From: Arenicola marina
Lineage: Eukaryota > Annelida > Polychaeta > Arenicolidae
NCBI GenBank assembly: GCA_964019135.1
Contig: OZ025250.1
Span: 53,815,357-53,879,356 of the forward strand
Reading direction: 5' to 3'
Length of the DNA stretch: 64,000 nt
Positions 43,608 to 54,459 of this stretch are shown in pieces. A program made the translations under genes and the position numbers. The notes beneath the pieces are model-generated. The model had not been told where the DNA came from. It made no database searches and saw only the letters and a program-made list of their open reading frames with translations. Numbering within the stretch: the stretch's first letter is position 1; each line of letters starts with the position of its first letter.

Positions 43608-46600
43608 TTGAGGGCAAATAATATGATGGATAAACTAAATGTATTAACTTTAAATTGCAGAGGCCTACGGGAACGTAAAAAACGCTCTGCAGTGCTACAT
43701 TTCATTAACGAGAAAAAAATTCACATCACATTTCTTCAAGAAACATTCCTGACAGACAGTACAGTGGACGAATTTAACAAACAATGGACTGGTACAGCAA
43801 CTCACTGTGTAAGCGATTCGCCTCATAGTCGAGGTGTATCTATCCTTTTTCATAGCGAATACAAGCCAACTATCACATCATGTCACAGAAGTAACGACGG
43901 AAGAAGATTACTTCTAAATATTATAGATGAAAGCAACACTTACAGCATCGTCGCTGCATATGCACCCGACAAAGACAGGGTCAACTTCTTTAAAAAACTA
44001 TCTAACTGGATTATGCATCATGCCGATAGCTTAGATAACCTGATGATCGGCGCAGACCTGAATTCAGTCGAAAGTTCTTTAGATAGGTCAACAGGAAATC
44101 TCGATTATAGTTCATCGCAATTTAAAAAGATGAAATCTACATTAGACGTAAAAGACATTTGGAGGTATGGACATCCAACAGACCAGGATTTTACGTATAT
44201 ACATGCATCCACGAATGGTATAAGGTCTCGTATAGACTATCTATTGGCATCGCAAGCACTTAATTCCAAAATACTGTCAAGTAAAATTGAAGTAGCGCCT
44301 GTCCCAGACCACAAAACCGTCATGTGCACAATAAGCGATAGCAAACGCAAACGAGGAAGAGGTTACTGGAAGCTAAATTCAACATACTTAGAAAAAGAGA
44401 AGTACACCAAATCTATCCGAGATATAATCTTTGAGACAACTGAGGAATACGAGGGCGTAGTCGACTATCGTACATTGTGGGATATGTGTAAAATTAGAAT
44501 AAAAGAATATTCTATTTCGTTTGGAATAAGAGAAAAACAACAGACAAACAAAGAATTGAAAAATCTTGAATGCAAAATTAAAGATATAGATAAAAAAATG
44601 GTTCAATGCTCTAGTGAACATCTACAAATTACGAGGAATCAGCTTAAGACAGAATTAGATAATCTAACCCTTTACAAGGTCCGTGGGGCCCAAATCCGCT
44701 CACGGGCAGAATGGATCGAAAAGGGAGAGCGAAACACCGGTTATTTCGTGCGATTAGAAAAGCAGCGACAAGCTAACTCCAGAATCGACGGCTTGGTTTC
44801 TGAAACAGGCACAAATCTATCAACTGATCAAGAAATACTTGAGAAAAGCGCAAACTTTTATAAAAATCTATATAAGACAAGAAGTCCAAATGAAATAGAA
44901 GTTGATGAGTACTTAAGTCAGGCAAATCTTCCAAATGTCTTAAATGATGCAGAGAAAGCCAAATGTGAAGGTTTACTAACTCTACAGGAAGTACAAGATG
45001 CGATCTGTGGGCTAAAGAAGAATAAAAGCCCAGGAACTGACGGTCTCAGTTCAGAGTTCTACCAGGCGTTTATAAATAGCATTAGTCCCATCCTCTTGAA
45101 TGTTTTCAATGAGTCACACACTCGAGGTGAATTAAGCTATTCCCAACGACATTCTGTACTCTCATTGATACATAAAAAAGGAGCCCGGGAAGAGCTTAAA
45201 AACTATTGTCCAATTAGTTTGGCTAATACTGATTACAAAATTTTAGCTTTCGTACTATCCGGTCGAATGCAAAATGTATTAGACAACATAATCAGCTCAG
45301 ACCAAACAGCATACATAAAAAAACGCTTTATCGGAACTAATATACGTCAGATTCAAGATACCATAGATTATGCTTACACCAGAAACAAAAGTGGTATCCT
45401 TCTATTCTTAGACTTTGAAAAAGCGTTTGACTCGGTCGAGTGGTTATTCCTCGTCAAAGCTTTAAAAAAATTCAATTTCGGAGACACCTTTGTACAATGG
45501 GTCAAAACCCTCTATAGTAACCCAAATGTTTGCGTGAAAAACAATGGCCATGTGTCGGAGAGTTTTCAGGTTAGCCGTGGCGTTAAACAGGGATGTCCGC
45601 TCTCTGCGCTGCTGTTTATTATTGTGGTAGAAATTTTGTCTGTTCGCATCAAAAGTAATGATAATATTAAAGGTTTTCATATAACCGCACATAGAAATAG
45701 CCGATCAGCTAAAATAACTCAATTCGCTGACCAAATAGTTAAACGCATTGAAAAACTATTTTACGGGTTTATCTGGGGCAAGAGCGAACGCTTAAAAAGA
45801 ACCCAACTTGTCCGTAGCATAGAACAAGGCGGAGTCGGAATGATTGATATTCAATCACACTTTAGGGCCATAAAGGCATCATGGGTAGAGAGGATGATCC
45901 ATAGCAAAGAAAATTGGAACTTTCTAGCCAGAGCACATCTAAATACCCTGGGTGAAAATAATCTCTTCTTATACTTCAAAAATGTTACGTCCGTAAACTT
46001 TCCTCATCTGAAACAGTTACCAGTGTTTTATCAAGAAGTCGTCTCAGCGCACAGTGAAAGTCATAAAGAAAGTAATGTAGTGTCACCAGAGAGGCTGCAA
46101 CGTGAAATATTATGGGGAAACTCGAAAATTGCCTACGAGACTAAGGGTGGACAAACACGATGTTTGTTTTTTAAGGCATTCCTTGAAGTTGGTATCACCC
46201 AAGTCGGACATCTAAAGTTTATAGATGGAAATGTCGACGAAAGCTTCGTCTACGACTGTGTGAAAGACAAGCGGAATATATATTCAGAAATGGTAATACT
46301 ACGCAAAGCTCTAAAACCGTTTAAAACGTTATGTACGCAGCTGTTGAGCAAAAATCGTGATACCCTTAAATTAAACCCACCGAGAGTGAATAAAATAAGT
46401 CGAGAACTATATGATAAGTTTATTCAACAAAAGAGCGGATTACTACGCAGTGAAACCAAATTATGTGACATTGTAAACTACCATCCTATCAACTTTTCGT
46501 TGGTCTACAAAAAGAATATTCGAAATATTCCGGATAAGAGAATAGCGGCTTTTAATTTTAAGATCATTAATCAGATATTACCATGTAAAAAGGATCTCAG

Positions 46601-46973
46601 AAAATGGGGTAGATGTCCCACCGACCTTTGCGATAGATGTGGCTGCATTGAAGATATTTATCACATGATTTATAACTGTTATTTTACGAAGGAAATATGG
46701 AAACAAATATCGAATATTCTTAATATCAAAATAGGTCTGACAGAAATCATTGTCGGTGTTGAAAACGCAGCTTTAAACTTTGCCATATCTGTTGTAGCAT
46801 TTATTCTATACAAAGACTGGTTATTACATGCCCATGACTATGCTTACCGTCAAGAGTTTACTTCGTTATTATTTTTACGGAACGAATTATTAACCAATGC
46901 TACTCTCTACAAATTTTTAAAGTGGAACGACATCAGCGACATTCTACGCCGCATTTATACAGTTTTTTCTTAG
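43608..46973 (+). CDS. LINE-B ORF2: endonuclease-reverse transcriptase, internally deleted
   Basis: 1,121 residues in one frame. The N-terminal endonuclease keeps LTLNCRGLR, LQETFL, GADLNS, RIDYLL and PDHKTV. The reverse transcriptase shows KNKSPGTDGLSSEFYQ, LFLDFEKAFDSVEW and SRGVKQGCPLSALLF. At 45,729-45,734 the active-site box reads FAD then Gln (FADQ) and jumps straight to IEKLFYGFIWG, a motif that lies about 150 residues further on in relatives. The second catalytic Asp and the thumb-side region are thus missing through an in-frame deletion. A C-terminal zinc motif (CDRCGCIEDIYHMIYNC) remains. The ORF choice of ATG is uncertain; MDKLNVL at 43,626 is an alternative start. Confidence 0.9.
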   Translation: MRANNMMDKLNVLTLNCRGLRERKKRSAVLHFINEKKIHITFLQETFLTDSTVDEFNKQWTGTATHCVSDSPHSRGVSILFHSEYKPTITSCHRSNDGRRLLLNIIDESNTYSIVAAYAPDKDRVNFFKKLSNWIMHHADSLDNLMIGADLNSVESSLDRSTGNLDYSSSQFKKMKSTLDVKDIWRYGHPTDQDFTYIHASTNGIRSRIDYLLASQALNSKILSSKIEVAPVPDHKTVMCTISDSKRKRGRGYWKLNSTYLEKEKYTKSIRDIIFETTEEYEGVVDYRTLWDMCKIRIKEYSISFGIREKQQTNKELKNLECKIKDIDKKMVQCSSEHLQITRNQLKTELDNLTLYKVRGAQIRSRAEWIEKGERNTGYFVRLEKQRQANSRIDGLVSETGTNLSTDQEILEKSANFYKNLYKTRSPNEIEVDEYLSQANLPNVLNDAEKAKCEGLLTLQEVQDAICGLKKNKSPGTDGLSSEFYQAFINSISPILLNVFNESHTRGELSYSQRHSVLSLIHKKGAREELKNYCPISLANTDYKILAFVLSGRMQNVLDNIISSDQTAYIKKRFIGTNIRQIQDTIDYAYTRNKSGILLFLDFEKAFDSVEWLFLVKALKKFNFGDTFVQWVKTLYSNPNVCVKNNGHVSESFQVSRGVKQGCPLSALLFIIVVEILSVRIKSNDNIKGFHITAHRNSRSAKITQFADQIVKRIEKLFYGFIWGKSERLKRTQLVRSIEQGGVGMIDIQSHFRAIKASWVERMIHSKENWNFLARAHLNTLGENNLFLYFKNVTSVNFPHLKQLPVFYQEVVSAHSESHKESNVVSPERLQREILWGNSKIAYETKGGQTRCLFFKAFLEVGITQVGHLKFIDGNVDESFVYDCVKDKRNIYSEMVILRKALKPFKTLCTQLLSKNRDTLKLNPPRVNKISRELYDKFIQQKSGLLRSETKLCDIVNYHPINFSLVYKKNIRNIPDKRIAAFNFKIINQILPCKKDLRKWGRCPTDLCDRCGCIEDIYHMIYNCYFTKEIWKQISNILNIKIGLTEIIVGVENAALNFAISVVAFILYKDWLLHAHDYAYRQEFTSLLFLRNELLTNATLYKFLKWNDISDILRRIYTVFS

Positions 46974-47119
46974 ATACGATCTTATTACATCTCTTTTTTT
47001 AGACAATTTTCACTTTGTGATCGTACTACTGTGCATTTTAAATGACCGTATTTACAAATGTAACACACGATTTGTGAAATAAAGTTTATGAAAAAAAAAA
47101 AAATATATATACATCGGAA

Positions 47120-47911
47120 TCGCCTTCAATACTAACTCGCTGCATCACTGACTGTCGAATGCCGATCAAATGTTGTAAGGTGGGTCGCTTCTCATGAATT
47201 CATATAGCCAGTTACAATAACGTCCTTATCGTTATCAGCGGCACAGATGGCTCTTTCCTCACCATGGTGTTGAAGTGTGGGTGGTGAGGTTGCGTAATCA
47301 GGCTTGGCCGTTATCGGAGATGCCACAGTTTAAGGCAAACCTGCTTGGAAGCTAATTACTGGTAAGTTGTGCATATAGTAACGTCATATTGCGTTGCTCA
47401 TTGCAAAAGTATTGTACTGTTTTCTAAATCAATGTGTGAATAGACAGGTTGTTGCACAGTCAGAAGGTGGAACGTTAAGGGACATTGTACACTGAATGTG
47501 TGATACGGATATACTTAGATTACACCCCCCATTTCTTTAAAACAAGATTTGTTCACAAAGGAATTTAATCAATTTAGGACACAATCACCCCCCCCCCCCC
47601 TTGGCGGGTAGTATGCCAACAACTGACGAAATCCTAGATCGTGCCTGCATATACTTACTTCCGGCCTTTACACTGCATATCAACTATGCAGTTAAATTAT
47701 ATGATATTTCTTCTCCGGCGGATTAAATGATTAAACCTGGTCGAGTAATTTTGCATAACAAGTTATTCTGGGATAACATCTCATATTTATGATTTAATCC
47801 TTGTTTAGGAAAATTATGTGACGTCGCGCCATTCCTTTAATTGGTCATTATCCAAAAAAAAGTTCCGGGAACAGACCTAGCCCTGATTTCATTAACGTAA
47901 GCGTGCGTTAT
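47120..47911. other. No supported gene
   Basis: Flank of LINE-B, formerly continuous with the upstream side of the carboxypeptidase-like exon 1. No promoter elements or exons are convincing. Confidence 0.4.
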
Positions 47912-48008
47912 GTACTAGTTAAAGAACGAGCTGGAGTGCATTCGCCAAAATATCGCGTCTCGTGATTTATTTTGGCGAATGCACTCCAGCTCGTTCTTTA
48001 ACTAGTAC
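47912..48008. mobile_element. 97-bp perfect foldback element
   Basis: The arms 47,912-47,951 and 47,969-48,008 are exact 40-base reverse complements (GTACTAGTTAAAGAACGAGC at the outer end) around a 17-base loop. A 4-bp duplication TTAT flanks it (47,908-47,911; 48,009-48,012). The whole is a miniature inverted-repeat element. Its RNA would make a long perfect hairpin. Confidence 0.85.
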
Positions 48009-48012
48009 TTAT

Positions 48013-48516
48013 ATAATTGTTATAACAAGGCATGACATGTGCTCACGTTTGGACACATGAATTGACTATTGAAGAAAACTACAATTCTGAGAATCTGAGC
48101 CAACGTTATTTTTGCGGCAGTCTTAGAGGATTGTTTTCAAACAAAAAGTAGCTCATCTTGCTGTGACATTGACCTTGAATATTGATATTATGCAATGTCG
48201 TCATCCGTGCCCAAACATTAATGTTATGTTTTGCGCAATGTGTTATCTGACTTTTTGCCGTTACGGATATATTGAGGAAGTAATTTTCTCCCACAAATGC
48301 TGTTATAGGGTTCGATGTTATATTTTTGGAATGTTTTCCTGAATTGCAAATTTAAGCACGGAATATATGCCACCTATGGCCTTAAAACTGAAATGCATTT
48401 GTAATTGTTATTGAATGAAAACTGTTTACAGTACTTGTCCCGCCTTTCAATGGTTGGAGCGCATTTCAAAACAATCACAGGACTTTGACCTACATCGCCC
48501 GTCTACAAACTTGTGA
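48013..48516. other. No supported gene
   Basis: Unique-looking sequence between the foldback element and the LINE-C insertion site. Short frames only. Confidence 0.4.
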
Positions 48517-48532
48517 ATTTGGAAGTTGTTTT

Positions 48533-48563
<31 letters not shown>

Positions 48564-48616
48564 TTAATTGTATCCATAACAGTACAAAATACATGCAACG
48601 TTTCGCAATACGGAGA

Positions 48617-51600
48617 CTAACAGCGGCACTTATCCCTCAACTTGTGTAAAGCGCTGAAGAAACGGTTCAGCGGGTCCCATTTCTTTGCAAAGGCAGTGTG
48701 GGTCATTCCAAGTTTCTCTAGTTTATAACTATAGCTAATTGTGTTTACAGCACCTTTGAAGCTTGGCTTGGAATTACCCCACTTACATTTATAAATACAC
48801 TTTTTTACTATCATCAAAACATGATTAACTAAATCACAAAAAATGGGTAGACGAATGCCCAATAAAACCGTTTTCTCTTTTATTAATGTGTCAGCTGTGA
48901 AGCCAGTCGCTTTAGCCAGTACCCGCCCCAGTTCATTCCATATGGGATTAACAACTGGACAATGGTAAAAAAGATGGACGAGAGCTTCTGTTTCACATTT
49001 ACAAAAAGAGCAAGCATCACAATTTGCCAGCCTACACATTCGGAGATACTTATTCGTGACACAAATTCTGTGTAAAATCCTGTACTGAAAGCTTCTCAGT
49101 CGTTCATTGACAGACGGATTAACAGGTAGCAGGTATAGAGCTCGCCATTCCTTCTCATCTATGGTCACTCCAAGAACTCTCGACCACTTTTCCTCATTTT
49201 TGCGATTTGTAGGTAACAAAGTAATCAAAACCCTATAAACATCATTGCACACTCGCTTCGATCTATACAGATATTCTAAATAGGGGTATACTAGTACGGT
49301 ATCCTGGCCACTTCTCTCCTTAAGATCTATCCTCCACTTTCTCGGAATGGCATGCATCATACTATGAAAATCTGCAAAGTTCATACTCACATAATATTTT
49401 CTAATAAATTCTTCCCATCCGAGTGGCTCACCATTTATATTGAAAAGATCCTTGGTATAGATTATACCCTTCTCGATAAACTCCTTTTTCCTCCTAGTGA
49501 GATTTTCGTTTGTCATAAAATATGTATTCCATATAGGGAAACCTGAACAATCGCAGTCTAAATTTAATTCACTCTGTCTTTACCATAACCACGATTTAAA
49601 AACGTCTGCCCGAAAGGGGTTCGCTATCTTTATAAAAAGCCCTAGCGATTTTACATCTAGCTTCCAACAATCTTCTCTTTCACTACAGATGGTACAACTA
49701 AATAGATCTTGCCATGCTCCGTCTTGGCGTGTAAGCTTTGGTATCCAAGCTATTTTAAGGGATTGTAGCATTGATGTAACGTCCGTTAAATTTACTCCAC
49801 CTTTTTCTGCGGACTGAGCCATTCTGTTACGAGAGATTTTCGACTTTCCATTCTTCCACACAAATAAACTGATAGCTCTCTCTATCTTTTCAATGCAGCC
49901 TTTTCCGGGCATTGGCAGTGCAGACATAATATGGATTAGCTTTGGTAAAGCTAGGGTCTTGACAACAGTTACTCTACCTCTAATTGACAGATTGCGCTTT
50001 CCATACATGTTCAATATATTTTCAAATTCAGCAGTCTTTAAGTTGTAATTCTTTTCAATCATCTTACCCAGTTCAACATCAAAGTGTACACCTAAAAGTT
50101 TAAATTGACTCACCCACGTCAAAGGTAGGTCTGGGTAGATATATAGATGTTTCTGGTCGGGTTTACCTAGCCATATGGCGTTTGTCTTGTCAACATTCAT
50201 ACGCAAACCAGAACAGTAGTAAAAATACTCCATTTTAAGGAGTGCTGATCTTAAAGACTGCTCTCTTCCATCTAATAATAGAAAAGTGTCATCAGCGTAT
50301 TGACCAAGTTTAAATTCTTTCCCACATACTATTATACCTCCTATATTGCTATCTTGCTTAATTGCCATCGCTAGGGGTTCAATTGATACAATAAATAGAT
50401 ATGGAGACAAGGGGTCCCCCTGCCTGCAGCCTCTTTCAAGCTGGAAAAATGTACAAAACTGACCGTTGTTAATGACGCAGCTTGTAGGATTATTATATAT
50501 CACATCGTACCACTTCAAAAACTCCTCACCAAATCCATACGATATTAATACCCGGCGAATGTACTTCCAACTTAACGTATCGAAGGCCTTCTCGAAGTCA
50601 ATCAGAAGGATCATCCCTGACATCTGAGTTTTAATAACGTGATACATTACATCATAAACTAGTCTCGTATTTTCGCCGATAAACCTACCCTTCAGAAAAC
50701 CTTTCTGATCACAACTCACAATATATGGTAAAACTTTCTTTAATCTATGGGCCAGTACCCCTGACAATAATTTATAATCTGCATTTAACAATGAAATGGG
50801 GCGCCAATTTTTCAGGCATTCTCTAGGTTTATCGCCTTTGGGTAGACAAGTAATTATGCCTTGTCTTTGAGTAACCGAGAGGGATCCAGACCGGTACGCG
50901 TATAACATACTACGAACGAGGTAAGTGCCAAGGTCTATCCAATTTTTTTTATAAAAATCAATGGGAAATCCGTCACTACCAGGCGACTTATTGTTCTTCA
51001 TACCTTTCAAAACTTCTAAAACTTCGGCTGATTCAAGGTATGCATCACAAAGTTTTTTCTGATGTTCATCAAGGCATTTTATATTATTCAAATTCAGGAA
51101 TGATGCTATGTAGTCATCTGCTTTATGGTGGTCACAATTGGAATATAATCTTTGGTAATAACACATTTGTTCCCGTCTGATAATTTCCTGATTAGTTATA
51201 ATCTTTTGATCTATAACCAGTTGTTTGATTAATTTGCTAACGTTGTTTTTTCGTTCCAGATTCGAGAAATAGCGATTGGGGGTCTCTCCTTCCTCATAGA
51301 ACTGTGACCTTGATCTTAATATAGACCACTTTATTTTTGGGAGTCTGATTCTCTCCAACTCCCCCTTCAACTTGTCGAGTTCGATCTCATCACGAGAGCT
51401 GTCATTCTCTAATACCAGTATTTTTTGTTCAAGCGTTTTCTGCTGAATAGTGTCTACCTTTTTCTTGCGCGAACAATAACTTATTGTTTCCCCGCGTATA
51501 TTCAGTTTTAACATTTCAAAAAACAACTGATCGTTTATAACAAAGCTTATTGAGTCTGAAGATGGATCTGCGTTACTGTCCTTATATGCTTCGACAGTAT

Positions 51601-52430
51601 AGTTTATACAAGTTTTGACTAATTTAACATATTCTGTATCTTGCAGTAGTGATATGTTTAGCTTCCACAGACCCCTGCCCCTTTCCGCAAGATAGAAATC
51701 TATATCAATAGTTATTAACGAATGGTCCGTCCTATAACCTGGCAGTATATCAGTCTTTCGCATCAAGCTTTGAATATCAGCTGATATTAGATAAAAATCT
51801 AACCTTGCCCTTTGACTCTTCCGCTGTTGATTTGTCCAAGAAAATCTCCGTGTTTTCGGGTGTTTTACCCTCCAACAATCTATCAATTCTAAACTCTCAA
51901 GCAAACCCAGTACCTGTGTTTTAGCTTTTACATTATTTTCCCGCACACACATACCCACGCGTTTCCCATTCAAAATCCAGCACTAAGTTCCAATCCCCAC
52001 ACATTATTACACTCGAATTATTTAAGTTATCTATTTTCCTCTGTAGGTTTTCATAAAAACTTGGGCAATCTTTGTTCGGGCCATAAATATTAGCTAGGGT
52101 TAATCTGGTGCCACATATCGTCACGTCTAATAATAGCATATTACCATCGTCGTCTTTATCTATGACATGGACCACAAATTCAAAAGGCTTTCTGAACAAA
52201 ATGGCGACTCCTCTGGACTGAGAAGACTTTATATTAAAGAAACATTCCCCCCCAAATTCGTTTTCCAACAGATTTTTCTTCTGCCCGTCAAGGTGTACGT
52301 CCTGCAAGCAGTATATCGCTGCATTTTTCCCCATTAGCCAATCTAGAACATCCACTCTTTTCAAAGATGAACTCATACCACGAACATTCATACTACATAC
52401 CGTCAATTGAGTCATATTATCAGGAAACAA
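48617..52430 (-). pseudogene. LINE-C ORF2: endonuclease-reverse transcriptase
   Basis: Endonuclease part 52,430-51,940: CSMNVRG, CLQDVHL (Asp where many relatives have Glu), GDWNLVLD, then YRTDHSLI after the break. Reverse transcriptase: NNKSPGSDGFPIDFY, LLIDFEKAFDTLSW, ERGCRQGDPLSPYLF and an intact QYADDTFLLL box. The C-terminal part includes CDACSFCKCETEALVHLFYHC, the usual L1-type zinc motif. The frame changes once within 51,933-51,973. An in-frame TAA at 49,580-49,582 follows SWLW, where LINE-D reads SWLRDRQSQ. Everything else stays open, so the copy decayed recently. Confidence 0.9.
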
Positions 52431-53209
52431 ACTTTCTTATCTTCTACTGTCACACATGTTAATAACTCCTTAATCAATCTCCGTAGCATATCTTCAGTTA
52501 TGGATTTTATACAGTATGATTGCAGGTAGAATACATTATATAGATATAATACATTTATATATGCATGAAGACAAAGAGGACAAGTATACGTGCCCATGGG
52601 TATAAGTGAAAAAAAAATAGAGACAAAAAAGAAATAATACGCAAACGGCCTTCAGCGGTTCCCCACAAGTGCTCAGAGTGTACTAAGAGAAGTCTACACT
52701 TTTAGACCCAAGGTAAACACCGGACACAAAGGCAGTATCGGGGAGAGTCGCTCAACATAAAGGACTCGTATACCGGCATAGTACAACATTGATTTTTGAC
52801 GCGAGTAATTGAGACCACGAAATCAACACGTTCCTAAGCCGCCAAGCAATTAACAAGCAACCATGACGGGTATAACCTTCCCGCTGCTACCAAAACAGCA
52901 CGTCACATAGGTTATTTAACGGTCCGATGCGCCCCCATATACGGCCACTTTGCGTTGGCCTCTTTAACATCTAGACCACACGTGACGCGACATAGTGACT
53001 GAGCAATCCGAAAAGAAACACACCCCGAAAAGCTTCTCAGAGCCAAAATTACCTTGTATATTTCACCTCAGAATAACTGTGCATCAGATTATTGTTCTTG
53101 CGGTCGTCGTACACCGTTTGAGATCTGCGGGGCGGTATCAAAATCAGCAAATAGACGAAGCTTTGCGACAAATTGAACAAATATGACGACGTAGATGCGT
53201 ACCTCACAG

Positions 53210-54211
53210 TTAGCGACTCTGTAGCCAACTTTCTGGGAGGGACCCTAAATCATCCCCATTGTAAGTTTTACCGTCCACCATTAACTTATCTCCTTGAACT
53301 GTAGCCCGTCTTCCGTCCCGCCGGGCAGCTTGCATCACAGGGATGAGGGACCGACGGCGCTCCTGGATGACGCGGGGGAAGTCCTCCTCGATAAACAGCT
53401 TACTCCCACGCAGAAGTTTTTTCTGTCTCCACACGTTTTCGCGGTCAGGGTAGTAAGCGAAACGTACGATGATCGGCCGGTTTCTGTTCCTGGTATCCCC
53501 TTGCGAGGGTCTGGGTCTCAATCGGTGACATCTTTGAAGCTTGATCTCGCCGCTCACCTGAAGTTTGCTATGGATTATGTCCTGGATTACAAGGTTGCAG
53601 TTCTCCTCTCCAGTTGACGGTTCCGGAACGCCATAAAACACCAGATTTTCCCTTCTGCTGTAGGTGTCCAGCGTAAGGACGTCTTTCTTCAGCTTAGTTG
53701 ACTGTTCTTCCAGCGTAGCAATACGTGGTTCTGGGTTCCTTTGTTCAGGCGTTTTAATTTTTTCCGTCAGTTCTCTATTCTCTGATTCAAGCTCCAGAAG
53801 CTTAGTATTGTTATTCTCAGACGAAGCCTTTAGTAGTTCAATTTCACGCTTGGTGTCTTTCATAGCCGACTGTAAATCCGGAAGAATTTCAAGTCTATTC
53901 AGTATTGTTTTCAAGGTTGCTTTAATTTCATCTGTGTCTGACAGGGTGTTACTCGCCATTGGAACTGACGGTGAGTCCTCACTTTCAGACACCTCTTGAT
54001 TAGAATCCAATAGAAACCTCGTACCGTCGTAGCAGTCTGTGATCGTCTTTTGCTTCTTACCGTCTGCCTTTGTGGGCGGGGTGGCACCACTGCTGTTTCT
54101 ACGCCTTTTCTCTCGCTTTCCTCGTCCCATAATCCGCTTTGAGATGCCCCCCTCGCCGGTGGACGGTAGCCCCTGCTCCGGCGTACCTCTGCCGGCACCG
54201 TGATAGTCCAA
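53210..54211 (-). CDS. LINE-C ORF1: L1-type RNA-binding protein
   Basis: 333 residues without a break. The basic N-terminus contains KREKRRRNSS. A coiled coil covers about 93-185 (LLKASSENNNTKLLELESEN). An RRM-like core follows (RRENLVFYGVPEPSTGEENC, LQRCHRLRPRP) and then the C-terminal domain (RPIIVRFAYYPDRENVWRQK, FIEEDFPRVIQERRRSL). This is the Transposase_22/L1 ORF1p arrangement of a trimeric nucleic-acid chaperone. It has no NADAR domain, unlike LINE-B ORF1. Confidence 0.88.
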   Translation of the reverse strand: MDYHGAGRGTPEQGLPSTGEGGISKRIMGRGKREKRRRNSSGATPPTKADGKKQKTITDCYDGTRFLLDSNQEVSESEDSPSVPMASNTLSDTDEIKATLKTILNRLEILPDLQSAMKDTKREIELLKASSENNNTKLLELESENRELTEKIKTPEQRNPEPRIATLEEQSTKLKKDVLTLDTYSRRENLVFYGVPEPSTGEENCNLVIQDIIHSKLQVSGEIKLQRCHRLRPRPSQGDTRNRNRPIIVRFAYYPDRENVWRQKKLLRGSKLFIEEDFPRVIQERRRSLIPVMQAARRDGRRATVQGDKLMVDGKTYNGDDLGSLPESWLQSR

Positions 54212-54459
54212 GTAAAATCGATATATAATGTCCGGTTTTGGTTATATCCAGAATACGTAGTCTCTCGAATAGTCCTCCTGTTGATACTACATGCCTTTAT
54301 AGCAATTTCTGTGCATTGTCAAACTTCTTCTGAGTGGAAAACCCCTTCAAATCGGCTTTCCTGAGCACTGCGGGGAAAATACGACTAACCCGCCGCGGCC
54401 ATGTTCACGTTGGATTTGGAAGTTGATACTTTATTTTTCGTTAGGGTTTGGAAGGTGTA

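Larger units (their letters stand above)
41490..47106 (+). mobile_element. LINE-B, L1/Tx1-like retrotransposon with NADAR ORF1
   Basis: 5.6 kb with a 13-bp target-site duplication ATATACATCGGAA (41,477-41,489; 47,107-47,119). It has a 320-base 5' UTR, ORF1 (41,810-43,372), a 235-base spacer, ORF2 (43,608-46,973), an AATAAA signal near 47,070 and an A tail. The exact duplication and the open frames mean a young insertion. ORF2 has lost part of its reverse transcriptase, so this copy is not autonomous. Confidence 0.93.
48529..54413 (-). mobile_element. LINE-C, full-length L1/Tx1-like retrotransposon
   Basis: 5.9 kb in minus orientation. The poly-T at 48,529-48,566 is its A tail. The 12-bp target-site duplication ATTTGGAAGTTG lies at 48,517-48,528 and 54,414-54,425. 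Order from the 5' end: about 200 bases of leader, ORF1 (54,211-53,210), a spacer of about 780 bases (52,431-53,209), ORF2 (52,430-48,617). ORF2 has one frameshift and one stop. Confidence 0.92.

Noticed and set aside
53294-53617. Plus-strand frames opposite LINE-C ORF1
   Set aside because: Shadows of the minus-strand ORF1, which has clear L1 domains.
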